Notes: generated by a model from the letters alone, not told the origin. A DNA stretch of 17,614 bases from Chloroflexota bacterium (GCA_021789355.1 JAJYJR010000047.1:1-17614), one strand, 5' to 3'. Shown: positions 5,967-14,158, counted from the first letter of the stretch. Program-made: numbers and translations.

Positions 5967-7466
5967 GTGGCCGAGGCGGTAGGCGAACGGTCACCCGGGC
6001 GCGAGCTGGCGGAGTCCCGCCCCTGGCGGGATGCCCGCGAGTGGATCGAGCGGGTTCGCGCCCTCGGGCAATTGCGCGACGTATCCGGCGTGGACTGGCA
6101 GACGGGGATCGGCGAGGTCACCGAACTCCTGGACCACGCGGTCGACAGCCCCTGCGTCCTCTTCGATGAGATCCCGGGCTATCCGCCCGGCTACCGCGTC
6201 CTCGTCAACTCGAACGGGACGCTCGAACGTCAGGCCGTGACGCTTGGGCTGGCGCAGGAGGAAGCGAATCACGAGGGCCTCCTGGCGTTCTGGCGCAAGG
6301 CCCTCGGGAACCTCACGCCGATCGAACCGGTGGAGGTCGCCACGGGCCCCGTCATGGAGAACATCCTCGAGGGACCGGCCATCGACCTGGGGGCCTTCCC
6401 CACGCCGCTCTGGCATCCGCTCGACGGAGGCCGCTACATCGGAACCGCGTCCCTCAACATCCTGCCGGATCCGGACTCCGACTGGGTGAACGTCGGGACG
6501 TACCGCAACCAGATCTTCAGCCGGGACGAACTCGGCCTCTACATCAGTCCCGGCAAGCACGGCAGGATCATCCGCGAGAAGTACTTCGACCGCGGCAAGC
6601 CGTGCCCGGTGGTCGTGGTCGTCGGGGCGGATCCGCTGCTCTTCCTCGCGGCGGCCGGTCCGGTTCCCTACGGCCAGAGCGAGTTCGCCTGGGCCGGGGG
6701 CCTGCGCGGCCAGGCGATCGAGGTCGTCCGCGGCCGCCACACCGGGATCCCGTTCCCCGCCGGCGCCGAGATCGCGATCGAGGGCTGGATGGATCCCGTG
6801 GAGCGCCATCCCGAGGGCCCGTACGGGGAGTTCCACGGCTACTACGCGAGCGGCGAGCAGCAGACCCCCGTCGTCCGCGTGGCGGCCATCTACCACCGGA
6901 ACGATCCCATCCTCCTGGGCTGCCCGCAGGGCAAGCCGCCGCATGAGGACAACCGCTGGCTGGCCTATGTCCGCGCCGTCCAGGTGGAAACGCAGCTCCG
7001 CCAGGCGGGAGTGCCGCGCATCACCGGCGTCTGGTGCCCGCCCGAGGCGGCGGACCGTTTCCTCACCGTGATCGCGGTCGACCAGGCGTACCCGGGACAC
7101 GCCACACAGGCTCTGCTCGTCGGCGGCCAGACCGGCGCCGCCGCGTACATGGGACGCTGGGTCATCGTCGTCGATCCCGACATCGACATCACGAACCTCG
7201 ACGACGTCCTGTGGGCGATCATGACGCGCTGCGATCCGGAGCGCGACATCACGGTCATCCGGCGCGCGTGGAGCGGGCCGCTCGATCCCGCGATCCATCC
7301 GGACGAGCGCGGCTTCAACTCCCGCCTCCTGATCGACGCCACCAAGCCGTGGGAGTGGCTTGACCGCTTCGCGGAGCCGGTGGTGACCGCGGAGATGTCG
7401 CGGGCGACCCGCGAGCGGTGGGGCTGGATCCTCGACCCCGGTCGGCCGGACCCGCGCCGGCCATAA
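5967..7466 (+). CDS. UbiD-family prenylated-FMN-dependent decarboxylase
   Basis: This 499-residue cytoplasmic enzyme should reversibly (de)carboxylate an aromatic, heteroaromatic or alpha,beta-unsaturated acid using prenylated FMN. The GTG start has GGAGG (5956-5960) six bases upstream. Every key position known from fungal Fdc1 aligns with near-identical spacing. The metal/cofactor ligands are Asn175, His198 and Glu239 (Fdc1 Asn168, His191, Glu233). The catalytic Arg180 is in GTYRNQ (Fdc1 Arg173), and Glu283 and Glu288 are in PEGPYGEFHGYY (Fdc1 Glu277 and Glu282). The enzyme therefore looks fully functional. It is the first gene of an operon with a cyclic amidohydrolase and an RraA protein. 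Its cofactor-making partner UbiX is encoded nearby on the other strand, outside the operon but probably in the same regulon. Ubiquinone synthesis is unlikely given the catabolic neighbours. Characterised relatives act on furoate, pyrrole-carboxylate or phenolic acids; the substrate here is unknown. Confidence 0.92.
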   Translation: MAEAVGERSPGRELAESRPWRDAREWIERVRALGQLRDVSGVDWQTGIGEVTELLDHAVDSPCVLFDEIPGYPPGYRVLVNSNGTLERQAVTLGLAQEEANHEGLLAFWRKALGNLTPIEPVEVATGPVMENILEGPAIDLGAFPTPLWHPLDGGRYIGTASLNILPDPDSDWVNVGTYRNQIFSRDELGLYISPGKHGRIIREKYFDRGKPCPVVVVVGADPLLFLAAAGPVPYGQSEFAWAGGLRGQAIEVVRGRHTGIPFPAGAEIAIEGWMDPVERHPEGPYGEFHGYYASGEQQTPVVRVAAIYHRNDPILLGCPQGKPPHEDNRWLAYVRAVQVETQLRQAGVPRITGVWCPPEAADRFLTVIAVDQAYPGHATQALLVGGQTGAAAYMGRWVIVVDPDIDITNLDDVLWAIMTRCDPERDITVIRRAWSGPLDPAIHPDERGFNSRLLIDATKPWEWLDRFAEPVVTAEMSRATRERWGWILDPGRPDPRRP

Positions 7467-7567
7467 CGAGCGGGCCGGATCGCTCCCGGAGCCAGTCCGC
7501 ATCCACCCCACGAAGGGCCGTCGAAACGACCCAACGCCTACTCGACACTGAACAGGAGAGGTCACCA

Positions 7568-8980
7568 ATGGCAGCCACCGTCGATCTCATCGTCAGGAAC
7601 GGGACCGTCGTGACGTCCGACGCAACCTTCCCCGCGGACGTCGCCATCTCGGACGGCAGGTTCGTCGCGATCGCGGCACCCGGCCGGCTGGGCCTGGCGG
7701 CGGCGGAGGACTACGACGCGGCGGGCCAGTACGTGCTGCCCGGGGTCATCGACGGTCACGTCCACTTCCGCGAGCCGGGCTTCGAGTACAAGGAAGACTG
7801 GCAGACCGGGTCCACCGCGGCGGCCCACGGCGGCGTCACCACCGTCATCGACATGCCGAACACGAACCCCAAGACGGACACCGTCGCGGGCGTGGAGCTG
7901 AAGCGGCGGCTGGCCGAGGAGAAGTCCTACGTCGACTTCGGGATCATCGGGCTGCTGGTCCAGGACAGCGTGCCGGCCCTGAAGTCCCTGGCCGGAGCGG
8001 GCGTGCTCGGCTACAAGTGCTTCCTCGGCGAGACAATCGGCAACATCCCCGCACCCGACGACGGGATGCTGCTCGACGGACTGCGGGAGATCGCCGAGAC
8101 CGGACTGCGGATCGGCTTCCACGCCGAGAACAACCAGATCATGCAGCACCTGATCCGGAAGCTGAAGGAGCAGGGCCGCACCGATCCGCTGGCGCACGTC
8201 GACTCACGGCCGGCGATCGCCGAGGTCGAATCGATTCAGCGGATGGGCCTCTTCGCCCGCCACACGGGCACCCGGATCCACATCTTCCACCTCTCGTCCC
8301 GCGAGGGGCTCGAGGTGATCGATGACTGGCGCGCCAAGGGCGTCGACATCACCTGCGAGACGGGCGCTCACTACGTCTTCCTCAAGGCCGAGGACATGGC
8401 CCAGGTCGGTTCGCGACTGCGGATGAACCCGCCGGTCCGCTACGGCACCGAGGGCCACGGGGAGGCCCTGCTCCAGGGCCTGCGCGACGGGCGGGTCAAC
8501 ATGATCGCGACGGATCACTCGCCGCACACCGCCGAGGAGAAGCTCAACGACGACATCTGGAAGGCGATCTCCGGCTTCCCGGGCGTCGAGACGAGCGTGC
8601 GGTTCTTCCTGACCTACGGCGTGAACGCCGGCCGGATGACCCTGCAGGAATACGTCCGGGCGAGCTCCGAGGGCCCGGCCAAGACGTGGGGGATCTGGCC
8701 GCAGAAGGGGCGGATCGCGGTCGGGTCTGACGGCGACCTCACGATCGTGGACCTTGAGCGGCGCGGCGAAATCCACGACGCGGATCTCCACAGCAAGAAC
8801 GTCGTGACCCCGTTCGAGGGCTACGCCACGAAGGGCGCCCCGGTGGCGACGATCGTCCGCGGGCGCATCATCATGCGGGACGGCGTCATCGTGAACGGGC
8901 CCGCGGGACGCATGGTCCGGCCGGCCACCGTTGCCGGGCATGAGCCGTCGGCCGCGCCACTGGTCACCACCCCCGCGTGA
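7568..8980 (+). CDS. Cyclic amidohydrolase, dihydroorotase/hydantoinase/allantoinase family
   Basis: This 470-residue binuclear-metal TIM-barrel hydrolase should open a cyclic amide, imide or ureide ring. The ATG has AGGAGAGGT (7553-7561) upstream. All six metal ligands are visible: His64 and His66 in DGHVHFREPG, the carbamylated Lys150 in GYKCFLG, His185 in GFHAEN, His241 in IFHLSS and Asp316 in IATDHSPH. The segments REPGFEYKEDWQTGS and TTVIDMPNTNP are dihydroorotase-like rather than the PLN-type signature of AllB allantoinases. However, the setting has no pyrimidine-synthesis genes, and the C-terminal third (FEGYATKGAPVATIVRGRIIMRDG) is the usual hydantoinase/allantoinase tail. It follows ubiD by 101 bases with no promoter seen, and its TGA overlaps the GTG of rraA. 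The exact substrate is open: dihydroorotate, allantoin, a hydantoin, or a ring lactam made by the neighbouring hydroxylases. Confidence 0.85.
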   Translation: MAATVDLIVRNGTVVTSDATFPADVAISDGRFVAIAAPGRLGLAAAEDYDAAGQYVLPGVIDGHVHFREPGFEYKEDWQTGSTAAAHGGVTTVIDMPNTNPKTDTVAGVELKRRLAEEKSYVDFGIIGLLVQDSVPALKSLAGAGVLGYKCFLGETIGNIPAPDDGMLLDGLREIAETGLRIGFHAENNQIMQHLIRKLKEQGRTDPLAHVDSRPAIAEVESIQRMGLFARHTGTRIHIFHLSSREGLEVIDDWRAKGVDITCETGAHYVFLKAEDMAQVGSRLRMNPPVRYGTEGHGEALLQGLRDGRVNMIATDHSPHTAEEKLNDDIWKAISGFPGVETSVRFFLTYGVNAGRMTLQEYVRASSEGPAKTWGIWPQKGRIAVGSDGDLTIVDLERRGEIHDADLHSKNVVTPFEGYATKGAPVATIVRGRIIMRDGVIVNGPAGRMVRPATVAGHEPSAAPLVTTPA

Positions 8981-9648
8981 GTTCGTATCTTCCGCCGGAC
9001 TCCAGGGCGGCGGCGTTCCAGCGGGTCGACGCGCGGACGCTCGACGCGCTGCGGGCCGTCAGGAGCCTTGCCCCGACGGCATCGGACGTCCTGGAGGAGA
9101 TGGGCTGGCGGCTGGCCGTCCCGGCGGCCCATCTCCCGCTGCGGACCGGCCGGCCGCCGATCGTGGGCCACGCGCTGACCGTGCGCTACCTCCCCGAGCG
9201 AACGACGGCAGGGCACCCGGAGCGGCCGCACGCGCCCTCGCACCTGGCCGGGTCCGGGCTGTTCGACCTGGCGTCGCCTGGCGACGTCGTGGTGATCGAC
9301 GCCCAGGGCTCCGGGGAGTGCTCGGTGCTGGGCGGGATCGCGGCCAGGGCGGCCCAGGCGGCCGGTGTCGCCGGCTGTATCATCGACGGCGCGATCCGCG
9401 ACATCGACGAGGTGGCCGAGACCGGGCTCGCGGTCTGGTCGGCCGCAGTCACGCCCAGGTCGGGCCGGCACTACCTCGAGGTCGTCGGCATCAACGGCCC
9501 GATCGTCTGCGGCGGCGTCCAGGTCCTGCCGGGCGACCTCGTCCTGGCCGACCAGAGCGGCATCTGCTTCGTCCCGAACGGCAGTCTCGACGAGGCCTGT
9601 GCCCGGATCATCCGGGCCGCGGCGGCCGAGCGGAACGCCGGCCGGTAG
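8977..9648 (+). CDS. RraA-family protein (4-hydroxy-4-methyl-2-oxoglutarate aldolase/oxaloacetate decarboxylase type)
   Basis: This 223-residue protein of the RraA/HMG-aldolase fold acts, in its catabolic members, as a class II pyruvate aldolase or oxo-acid decarboxylase. The GTG start overlaps the amidohydrolase stop (GTGA, 8977-8980), which implies translational coupling. Family marks: GDVVVIDAQGSGECSVLGGI (102-121) for the phosphate/carboxylate-binding loop, and GCIIDGAIRDIDE with the catalytic Arg141-Asp142 pair near 133-145. A conserved Gly-Pro-Ile and a late VxVxPGDLVLAD segment follow. The usual ADxDGV segment reads ADQSGI here, a substitution of a commonly acidic position. The RNase E-inhibitor role of E. 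coli RraA is unlikely given the operon. A role late in the pathway, splitting or decarboxylating an oxo-acid, is inference. Its last 41 bases overlap the end of ubiX on the other strand. Confidence 0.85.
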   Translation: MSSYLPPDSRAAAFQRVDARTLDALRAVRSLAPTASDVLEEMGWRLAVPAAHLPLRTGRPPIVGHALTVRYLPERTTAGHPERPHAPSHLAGSGLFDLASPGDVVVIDAQGSGECSVLGGIAARAAQAAGVAGCIIDGAIRDIDEVAETGLAVWSAAVTPRSGRHYLEVVGINGPIVCGGVQVLPGDLVLADQSGICFVPNGSLDEACARIIRAAAAERNAGR

Positions 9649-10234
9649 CGGGATCCTCCGGCCCGGCCCAGCGCGGGGAGAGCGACCGCTCCAGCGGGAC
9701 CCCGAGCAGGTCGACGAGGCGGCCGACGGTGTGGTCCACCAGCTCCTCGATGGAGGTCGGGCGGAAGTAGAAGGCCGGTGACGGCGGACAGACGATGCCG
9801 CCGATCTCGGACACCTGGACCATCAGGCGCAGGTGCCCGAGGTGGAGCGGGGCCTCCCGCGGCACGAGCACCAGGCGGCGCCGCTCCTTGAGCGTGACGT
9901 CTGCTGCACGCTCGAGCAGGTTGTCGCTGGCGGAGAGGGCGATCGCCGAGAGGGTGCCCATCGAGCACGGGACGACGACCATCGCGTCGATCGGATGCGA
10001 GCCGCTGGAGATCGACGCTGCGATGTCGCCGAACCGGTAATGCCGGGTGGCCAGTCGCTCCACCTCGGTCGGGTCCCAGCTGGTTTCCACGCGGATCGTC
10101 TGCCGCGCGGCCGGGCTCATCACCAGGTGCGTCTCGACGGCGGGCTCCGCCGCCAGGACCTCCAGCAGCCGGATGCCGTAGACCACGCCGCTGGCTCCCG
10201 TCATGCCGACGATCAGGCGGAACGGATGCGTCAT
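9608..10234 (-). CDS. ubiX: UbiX flavin prenyltransferase
   Basis: The product attaches a dimethylallyl group to reduced FMN to make prenylated FMN, the cofactor of the UbiD enzyme encoded nearby. It has 208 residues (family about 185-210). Landmarks: GMTGASGVVYGIRLLEVL (10-27) for flavin binding, PCSMGTLSAIALSASDNLLERAADV (89-113), RREA-like VPREAPLH with Arg126-Glu127, and PPSPAFYFRP with Tyr156. The last 25 residues are a low-complexity Arg/Pro-rich tail and may be dispensable. The ATG at 10234 matches the usual MxxxLIVGMTGASG start and has no ribosome binding site, but TATGAT lies six bases before it, which suggests a leaderless transcript. An upstream ATG at 10282 is less likely. It lies downstream of the first hydroxylase operon on the same strand and overlaps rraA tail-to-tail by 41 bases. 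Confidence 0.92.
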   Translation of the reverse strand: MTHPFRLIVGMTGASGVVYGIRLLEVLAAEPAVETHLVMSPAARQTIRVETSWDPTEVERLATRHYRFGDIAASISSGSHPIDAMVVVPCSMGTLSAIALSASDNLLERAADVTLKERRRLVLVPREAPLHLGHLRLMVQVSEIGGIVCPPSPAFYFRPTSIEELVDHTVGRLVDLLGVPLERSLSPRWAGPEDPATGRRSARPPRPG

Positions 10235-10240
10235 GAGCGC

Positions 10241-10246
10241 ATCATA
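10241..10246 (-). promoter_or_regulatory. Putative -10 box for a leaderless ubiX transcript
   Basis: On the minus strand TATGAT (5 of 6 to the consensus) ends six bases before the ubiX ATG, so transcription would start at or near the A of the start codon. No clear -35 hexamer is found at the right distance (CGTACC at 17 bp). The absence of any Shine-Dalgarno before this ATG agrees with a leaderless mRNA. Confidence 0.4.
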
Positions 10247-10272
10247 GCGCCCGTGTGGCGTCCGGTACGCCG

Positions 10273-10288
10273 ATGTGTGCAATCGTAC
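10273..10288 (-). promoter_or_regulatory. Weak fourth copy of the shared regulatory element upstream of ubiX
   Basis: On the minus strand the bases GTACGATTGCACACAT match ATACGACTGCATACAA of the ubiD-promoter element at 12 of 16 positions. It is centred about 46 bases before the predicted ubiX transcript start. With this level of similarity in a short stretch it could be chance; its position before a gene of the same locus is what makes it worth listing. Confidence 0.3.
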
Positions 10289-10360
10289 GCAGACCCTCGT
10301 GGCCGCCGACGCGGAGCCTTCCGACCGCCGCGCGCGCCACCGGCGGCCCGATCCCGAGAC

Positions 10361-12658
10361 CTACTCGGGGGAGCCGGCGGCGCTCCCGGGCGTCGCGCCG
10401 CCGACGGCGGACGCCTGCATCGCCATGAAGATGCGCTCGGGCGTGGCCGGGGTCCGGGTGAGCATCACGCCCGTCGCGTCCCGGATCGCCGCGAGGATCG
10501 TGGGCGCGACGGGGTTGGCGGCGAGCTCGCCCAGGCCCTTGGCGCCGTAGGGCCCGGTCGGCTCCGGGTCCTCCACGATCCCGACCTGGATCTCCGGCAC
10601 GTCGAGGGCGGTGGGCAGCATGTAGGTGGCGAAGCTGGGCGTCAGGACGTGGCCGTCCCGGAGCTGCACCTCCTCCAGGAGGCCGTAACCGATGCCCATT
10701 GCCGCCCCCCCGCTCGATTGACCCACGGCCGCGGCGGGGTTGATGGCCCGGCCCACATCGTTGAAGGCCGCGTACCCGAGAACACGGACCCTGCCCGTGT
10801 CGGTCTCCACCTCGACGAGCGCAGCGTGCGCGCCGAGCCCGTAGGCGCCGTGTGGGGCACCCTGCATGGTCTCGGGATCGAGCGGCGTGGTGGGTGCGAT
10901 GAAGCTGCCGGTGGCGACGACTCCCTGCCTGCCACGGGCGAGCACCAGCTGGGCGATCGTCCGGTGGTGACCCGGATCGCCCCGCACGCTCACGATGCCG
11001 TCGCGCAGCTCCAGGTCGTCCACGGAGGCCTCGAGATCCTCGGCGGCCATCTCCAGGATCCGGCGACGGGCCTCCTCGCCGGCGAGCCGGGTCGCGTTGC
11101 CGGAGATGTAGGTGACGCGGCTCGCGGTCGTCGCCTCGCAGTCGGGCGTGACCGCGCTGTCGTCGGTGATCACGCGCACGCGGTCGACGGGGACGCGGAG
11201 CTCCTCGGCCGCGATCTGGGCGAGGACCGTGTCCGACCCCTGCCCGATCTCGACGGCGCCGCACACGACGCTGACGCCGCCGTCCTTGGCGACGTTGACG
11301 ATGGCGATCCCCTCGGACGGCTTGCGCGCGCTGCCGGTCCCGTGCCAGCTGGCCGCCACGCCGACCCCGCGGGTCCGGCCGGGCGGCGCCTTGCCGACCT
11401 CCGCCCGGAAGACCCGGGCGGCGGCGCCTGCCCGTCCGAGTGCTTCCTTGATGCCGACGCTGCTGGTGAGCACCTGGCCGGTGGCCGTGGCCAGGCCCAC
11501 GTCGAGCGCGTTGCGCAGGCGGAGCTCGACGGGGTCGATCCCCAGGCGATGGGCGATCTCGCCCAACAGCTGCTCGATCGCCACCGAGACCTGCGGGACA
11601 CCGTAGCCGCGCATGGCGCCGGCCGGCGGATTGTTCGTGAAGACCGCGAAGCCGTCCACGTGCACGTTCGGCACCGCGTACGGACCGCTGCAGTGCGTGG
11701 TCGACTTGCCCATGACGGAATTCCCGGTGACCAGGTAGGCACCGGTATCGGAGATCAGCCGGGCCTGGACCGCCGTGAGCATCCCATCCGCCCGTGCCCC
11801 GACCCTGAAGTGCATCCGGTAGGGGTGGCGCTTGATCGACGCGGAGATCGACTCGCCGCGGGTCCAGGTGACCTTCACCGGACGGCCGGTCCTGAAGGCA
11901 AGGAGCGCCGCATGGCACTGGGCGAGCGGGCTGCCGAACTTGCCGCCGAAGCCACCGCCCGTCGTCATCTGGATGACGCGAACCCGGGCCGAGGGCAGGC
12001 CGAGGATGCGCGCCACCTCGTCGCGATCGTAGTGGATGTACTGGGTCGCCGCGTACACGATGACCGACCCATCCGGCTCGAGCGCGGCCACCGCGGACTC
12101 GGGCTCGATGTAGGAGTGCTCGATGAGCTGCGTGGTGAAGTCACCCTCGACGACGACGTCCGAGGCGGCGAACCCCGCATCGACGTCGCCCTTCCGGAGC
12201 TTCGTCCGCGTGGCGACGTTCCCTTTCGGATACAGCGTCGGAGCGCCATCCGCCATCGCTTCGACCGGGTCGTGGACGGCGGGCAGCGGTTCGTACTCGA
12301 CCACGACCGCCGCGGCCGCCTCCTCGGCGGCCTGCCGTGTCTCCGCGGCCACCACGGCCACCGGCTCGCCGACGAAACGGACGACGTCCCCGGCGAGGAC
12401 GGGCTGGTCCTTGACGACCGGGCCGATGGTGTTGGCGCCGGGGATGTCGCGCGCGGTCAGGACCGCGCGGACGCCCGGGACGGCGAGGGCCGGCGCCGTG
12501 TCGATCGAGAGAATCCGCGCATGCGCCAGGCGGCTCCGCGTGGCGCAGCCATACAGCATCCGCGGCAGCGCCAGGTCGTCGGCGTAGCGGGCTCGCCCGG
12601 CTGCCTTGGCCGGCGCGTCGCGCCGCTGGACGCTGGTACCGACGACGCTCTCGCTCAC
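10361..12658 (-). CDS. Molybdenum hydroxylase (xanthine dehydrogenase family), molybdopterin-binding large subunit
   Basis: This 765-residue catalytic subunit binds molybdopterin cofactor and hydroxylates an activated carbon, typically next to a ring nitrogen, with water as oxygen source. The GTG start overlaps the stop of the [2Fe-2S] subunit (GTGA, 12655-12658). Landmarks: the N-terminal AGRARYADDL segment, GEPVAVVAAET (97-107), the cofactor loop GGGFGGK (234-240), PPAGAMRGYGVPQ around 344-356 with the conserved Arg350, VEIGQGSDTVLAQIAAEEL (469-487), and GPYGAKGLGE ending in the catalytic Glu711. It lacks the AYxCSFR loop of form I CO dehydrogenase (CoxL). It is the last gene of the FAD, Fe-S, Mo order, and ubiX follows 126 bases later. 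The substrate is unknown; xanthine, nicotinate and isoquinoline dehydrogenases are all relatives. Confidence 0.92.
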   Translation of the reverse strand: MSESVVGTSVQRRDAPAKAAGRARYADDLALPRMLYGCATRSRLAHARILSIDTAPALAVPGVRAVLTARDIPGANTIGPVVKDQPVLAGDVVRFVGEPVAVVAAETRQAAEEAAAAVVVEYEPLPAVHDPVEAMADGAPTLYPKGNVATRTKLRKGDVDAGFAASDVVVEGDFTTQLIEHSYIEPESAVAALEPDGSVIVYAATQYIHYDRDEVARILGLPSARVRVIQMTTGGGFGGKFGSPLAQCHAALLAFRTGRPVKVTWTRGESISASIKRHPYRMHFRVGARADGMLTAVQARLISDTGAYLVTGNSVMGKSTTHCSGPYAVPNVHVDGFAVFTNNPPAGAMRGYGVPQVSVAIEQLLGEIAHRLGIDPVELRLRNALDVGLATATGQVLTSSVGIKEALGRAGAAARVFRAEVGKAPPGRTRGVGVAASWHGTGSARKPSEGIAIVNVAKDGGVSVVCGAVEIGQGSDTVLAQIAAEELRVPVDRVRVITDDSAVTPDCEATTASRVTYISGNATRLAGEEARRRILEMAAEDLEASVDDLELRDGIVSVRGDPGHHRTIAQLVLARGRQGVVATGSFIAPTTPLDPETMQGAPHGAYGLGAHAALVEVETDTGRVRVLGYAAFNDVGRAINPAAAVGQSSGGAAMGIGYGLLEEVQLRDGHVLTPSFATYMLPTALDVPEIQVGIVEDPEPTGPYGAKGLGELAANPVAPTILAAIRDATGVMLTRTPATPERIFMAMQASAVGGATPGSAAGSPE

Positions 12659-13164
12659 CTCGCGCCCCCGATCTCGTCGGCGCTCCCGCCGGCCGCCATG
12701 ATCGCCGAGACGATCTGCGTGTAGCCGGTGCAGCGGCAGAGGTTCCCGGCGATCGCCTGGCGGACCTCGCGCTCGGTGGGTTCCGGATTCTCCTCGAGCA
12801 GCGCCGCCGCCGACACGACCATGCCGGGCGTGCAGAAACCGCACTGCACGGCCGCGTGCTCAACCAGAGCCTGCTGGACCGGATGGAGCCCACCCGCCGG
12901 CGTCAGCCCCTCGACGGTCACCACCGTGGCGCCGTCGGCCTCGACGGCCAGGGTCAGGCAGCTCGGCACGACTCGCCCGCCGAGCATCACGGAGCAGGCT
13001 CCGCAGTCCCCCGCGTCACAGCCGCGCTTGGTCCCGGTCAGCAGCAGGTCGTCGCGCAGGAGGTCCAGCAGCGAACGCTCGGATGGCACGACCGCCTCGT
13101 GAAGCTCGCCATTCACGGTGACCCGAATCGCGACGGGGGCCGGCCTGGCGCTGACCACGCTCAC
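12655..13164 (-). CDS. Molybdenum hydroxylase, [2Fe-2S] small subunit
   Basis: This 169-residue electron-transfer subunit passes electrons from the Mo centre to FAD. It has the two expected clusters. The plant-type N-terminal one uses Cys49, Cys54, Cys57 and Cys69 (GCDAGDCGACSVM...SC). The second, in the helical C-terminal domain, uses Cys108 and Cys111 (QCGFCTPGM) and Cys143 and Cys145 (NLCRCTGY). The GTG start at 13164 overlaps the stop of the FAD subunit, and GGAAGGGG lies about eight bases upstream on the minus strand. All eight cysteines are present, so the subunit looks functional. It may also serve the second hydroxylase in the window, which shows no small subunit of its own. Confidence 0.95.
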   Translation of the reverse strand: MSVVSARPAPVAIRVTVNGELHEAVVPSERSLLDLLRDDLLLTGTKRGCDAGDCGACSVMLGGRVVPSCLTLAVEADGATVVTVEGLTPAGGLHPVQQALVEHAAVQCGFCTPGMVVSAAALLEENPEPTEREVRQAIAGNLCRCTGYTQIVSAIMAAGGSADEIGGAR

Positions 13165-14021
13165 GATGACACCCCTTCCAGGGCCCGGCGCACGAGGGAC
13201 CGGACGATCGCCCGCCGGTAGTCGGCAGAGCCGCGGACATCGCTGATGGGCCGAGCCTCCTCGGCCGCCATGTCGGCCGCCCGGGCGATGGCCTCGGGGC
13301 CGGCCGCAGCGCCCCGCAGCGCCCGTTCCGCCTCGGGCACCCGGATCGGCGTGGGCGCCACCGAGCCCAGCCCGATCCGGACCTCCTCCCAGGTCTCGCC
13401 GCGCGGATCCAGCCGCGCCAGCACGGCCACCCCGACGATCGCGATGTCCATGGCATTCCGTGGCCCGTGCTTGAGGTAGACCGCCCGCGAACGAGCGGCC
13501 AGGGCCGGAACGGAGAACCCGGTCAGGATCTCGCCCTGGAGGATCGTCCGACCGGGACCGGCGAAGAGGGCCGCGATCGGGATACTGCGTTCGCCTCCCG
13601 GTCCGACGGCCGTGGCCGTCGCGTCCAGGACGAGCAGCGGTGGCGCCAGATCCGCCGCCGGGGACGCATTGCAGATGTTGCCGCCGATGGTGGCCTTGTT
13701 GCGCACCTGCACCGAGGCGAGCATCCCAGCCGCCGAGGCGAGGATCGGGAACCGCTCACGGACCAGGGGTGAGCGCTCGACATCGCGGACGGAGACGAGC
13801 GCGCCCAGCGTCAGGTACCCTGCCGTGTCCACCGCGACCGTCGAGAGCCCGTCGATCCGCTTGATGTCGACCAGGCAGGCCGGCTTCAACCCCCGCTCGC
13901 GCATGGCGATCAGGAGATCGGTGCCGCCGGCCAGGATCCGAGCGTCCGGCTCGTGGCGACGGAGGAACGCCAGCGCATCCTCGAGCCGGGTCGGCGCGAC
14001 GTACTCGAATGGATGGATCAT
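13161..14021 (-). CDS. Molybdenum hydroxylase, FAD-binding medium subunit
   Basis: This 286-residue FAD subunit is the first gene of the leftward operon and delivers electrons to the final acceptor. The FAD-binding motifs are ILAGGTDLLIAM (29-40) and TIGGNICNASPAADLAPPLL (111-130), followed by the CO-dehydrogenase flavoprotein C-terminal domain (roughly 175-280, ending DVRGSADYRRAIVRSLVRRAL). It lacks the insert that holds an extra [4Fe-4S] cluster in 4-hydroxybenzoyl-CoA reductases, which argues against that enzyme. The ATG at 14021 gives the usual MxxFEYVAPxxxxxAL start but has no clear ribosome binding site; an open extension upstream to 14408 covers the promoter region and is not credible as coding. 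The predicted promoter lies about 140 bases upstream. Confidence 0.92.
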   Translation of the reverse strand: MIHPFEYVAPTRLEDALAFLRRHEPDARILAGGTDLLIAMRERGLKPACLVDIKRIDGLSTVAVDTAGYLTLGALVSVRDVERSPLVRERFPILASAAGMLASVQVRNKATIGGNICNASPAADLAPPLLVLDATATAVGPGGERSIPIAALFAGPGRTILQGEILTGFSVPALAARSRAVYLKHGPRNAMDIAIVGVAVLARLDPRGETWEEVRIGLGSVAPTPIRVPEAERALRGAAAGPEAIARAADMAAEEARPISDVRGSADYRRAIVRSLVRRALEGVSS

Positions 14022-14158
14022 CGGGAGCCGTCCGCAGACGACCGGTTCCCGTCCTCGGGAACATCTCCACGCTTCCGGCCGGTCATCGCGTCGTCCACGT
14101 CTCTCCTCTCGCCCCGGGCTCGGGCCGGCGCGATCACAGGCGGTGGGACGCCCTGGGT

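Noticed and set aside
5991..7568. A 525-codon minus-strand frame over ubiD
   Set aside because: A shadow of the UbiD gene with no recognisable domain or start signal; UbiD active-site residues are intact on the plus strand.
7568..10234. Classical purine/allantoin degradation operon
   Set aside because: No uricase, transthyretin-like, OHCU decarboxylase, allantoate or ureidoglycolate genes are present, and the amidohydrolase signature is dihydroorotase-like.
9833..12724. A 963-codon open frame on the plus strand antisense to the first hydroxylase large subunit
   Set aside because: It has the Arg/Gly/Asp/His-rich, domain-free composition of an antisense frame in GC-rich DNA, and the opposite strand encodes clear UbiX, Mo and Fe-S proteins.
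13161..14021. 4-hydroxybenzoyl-CoA reductase beta subunit
   Set aside because: The insert with the extra [4Fe-4S] cluster typical of that subunit is absent.
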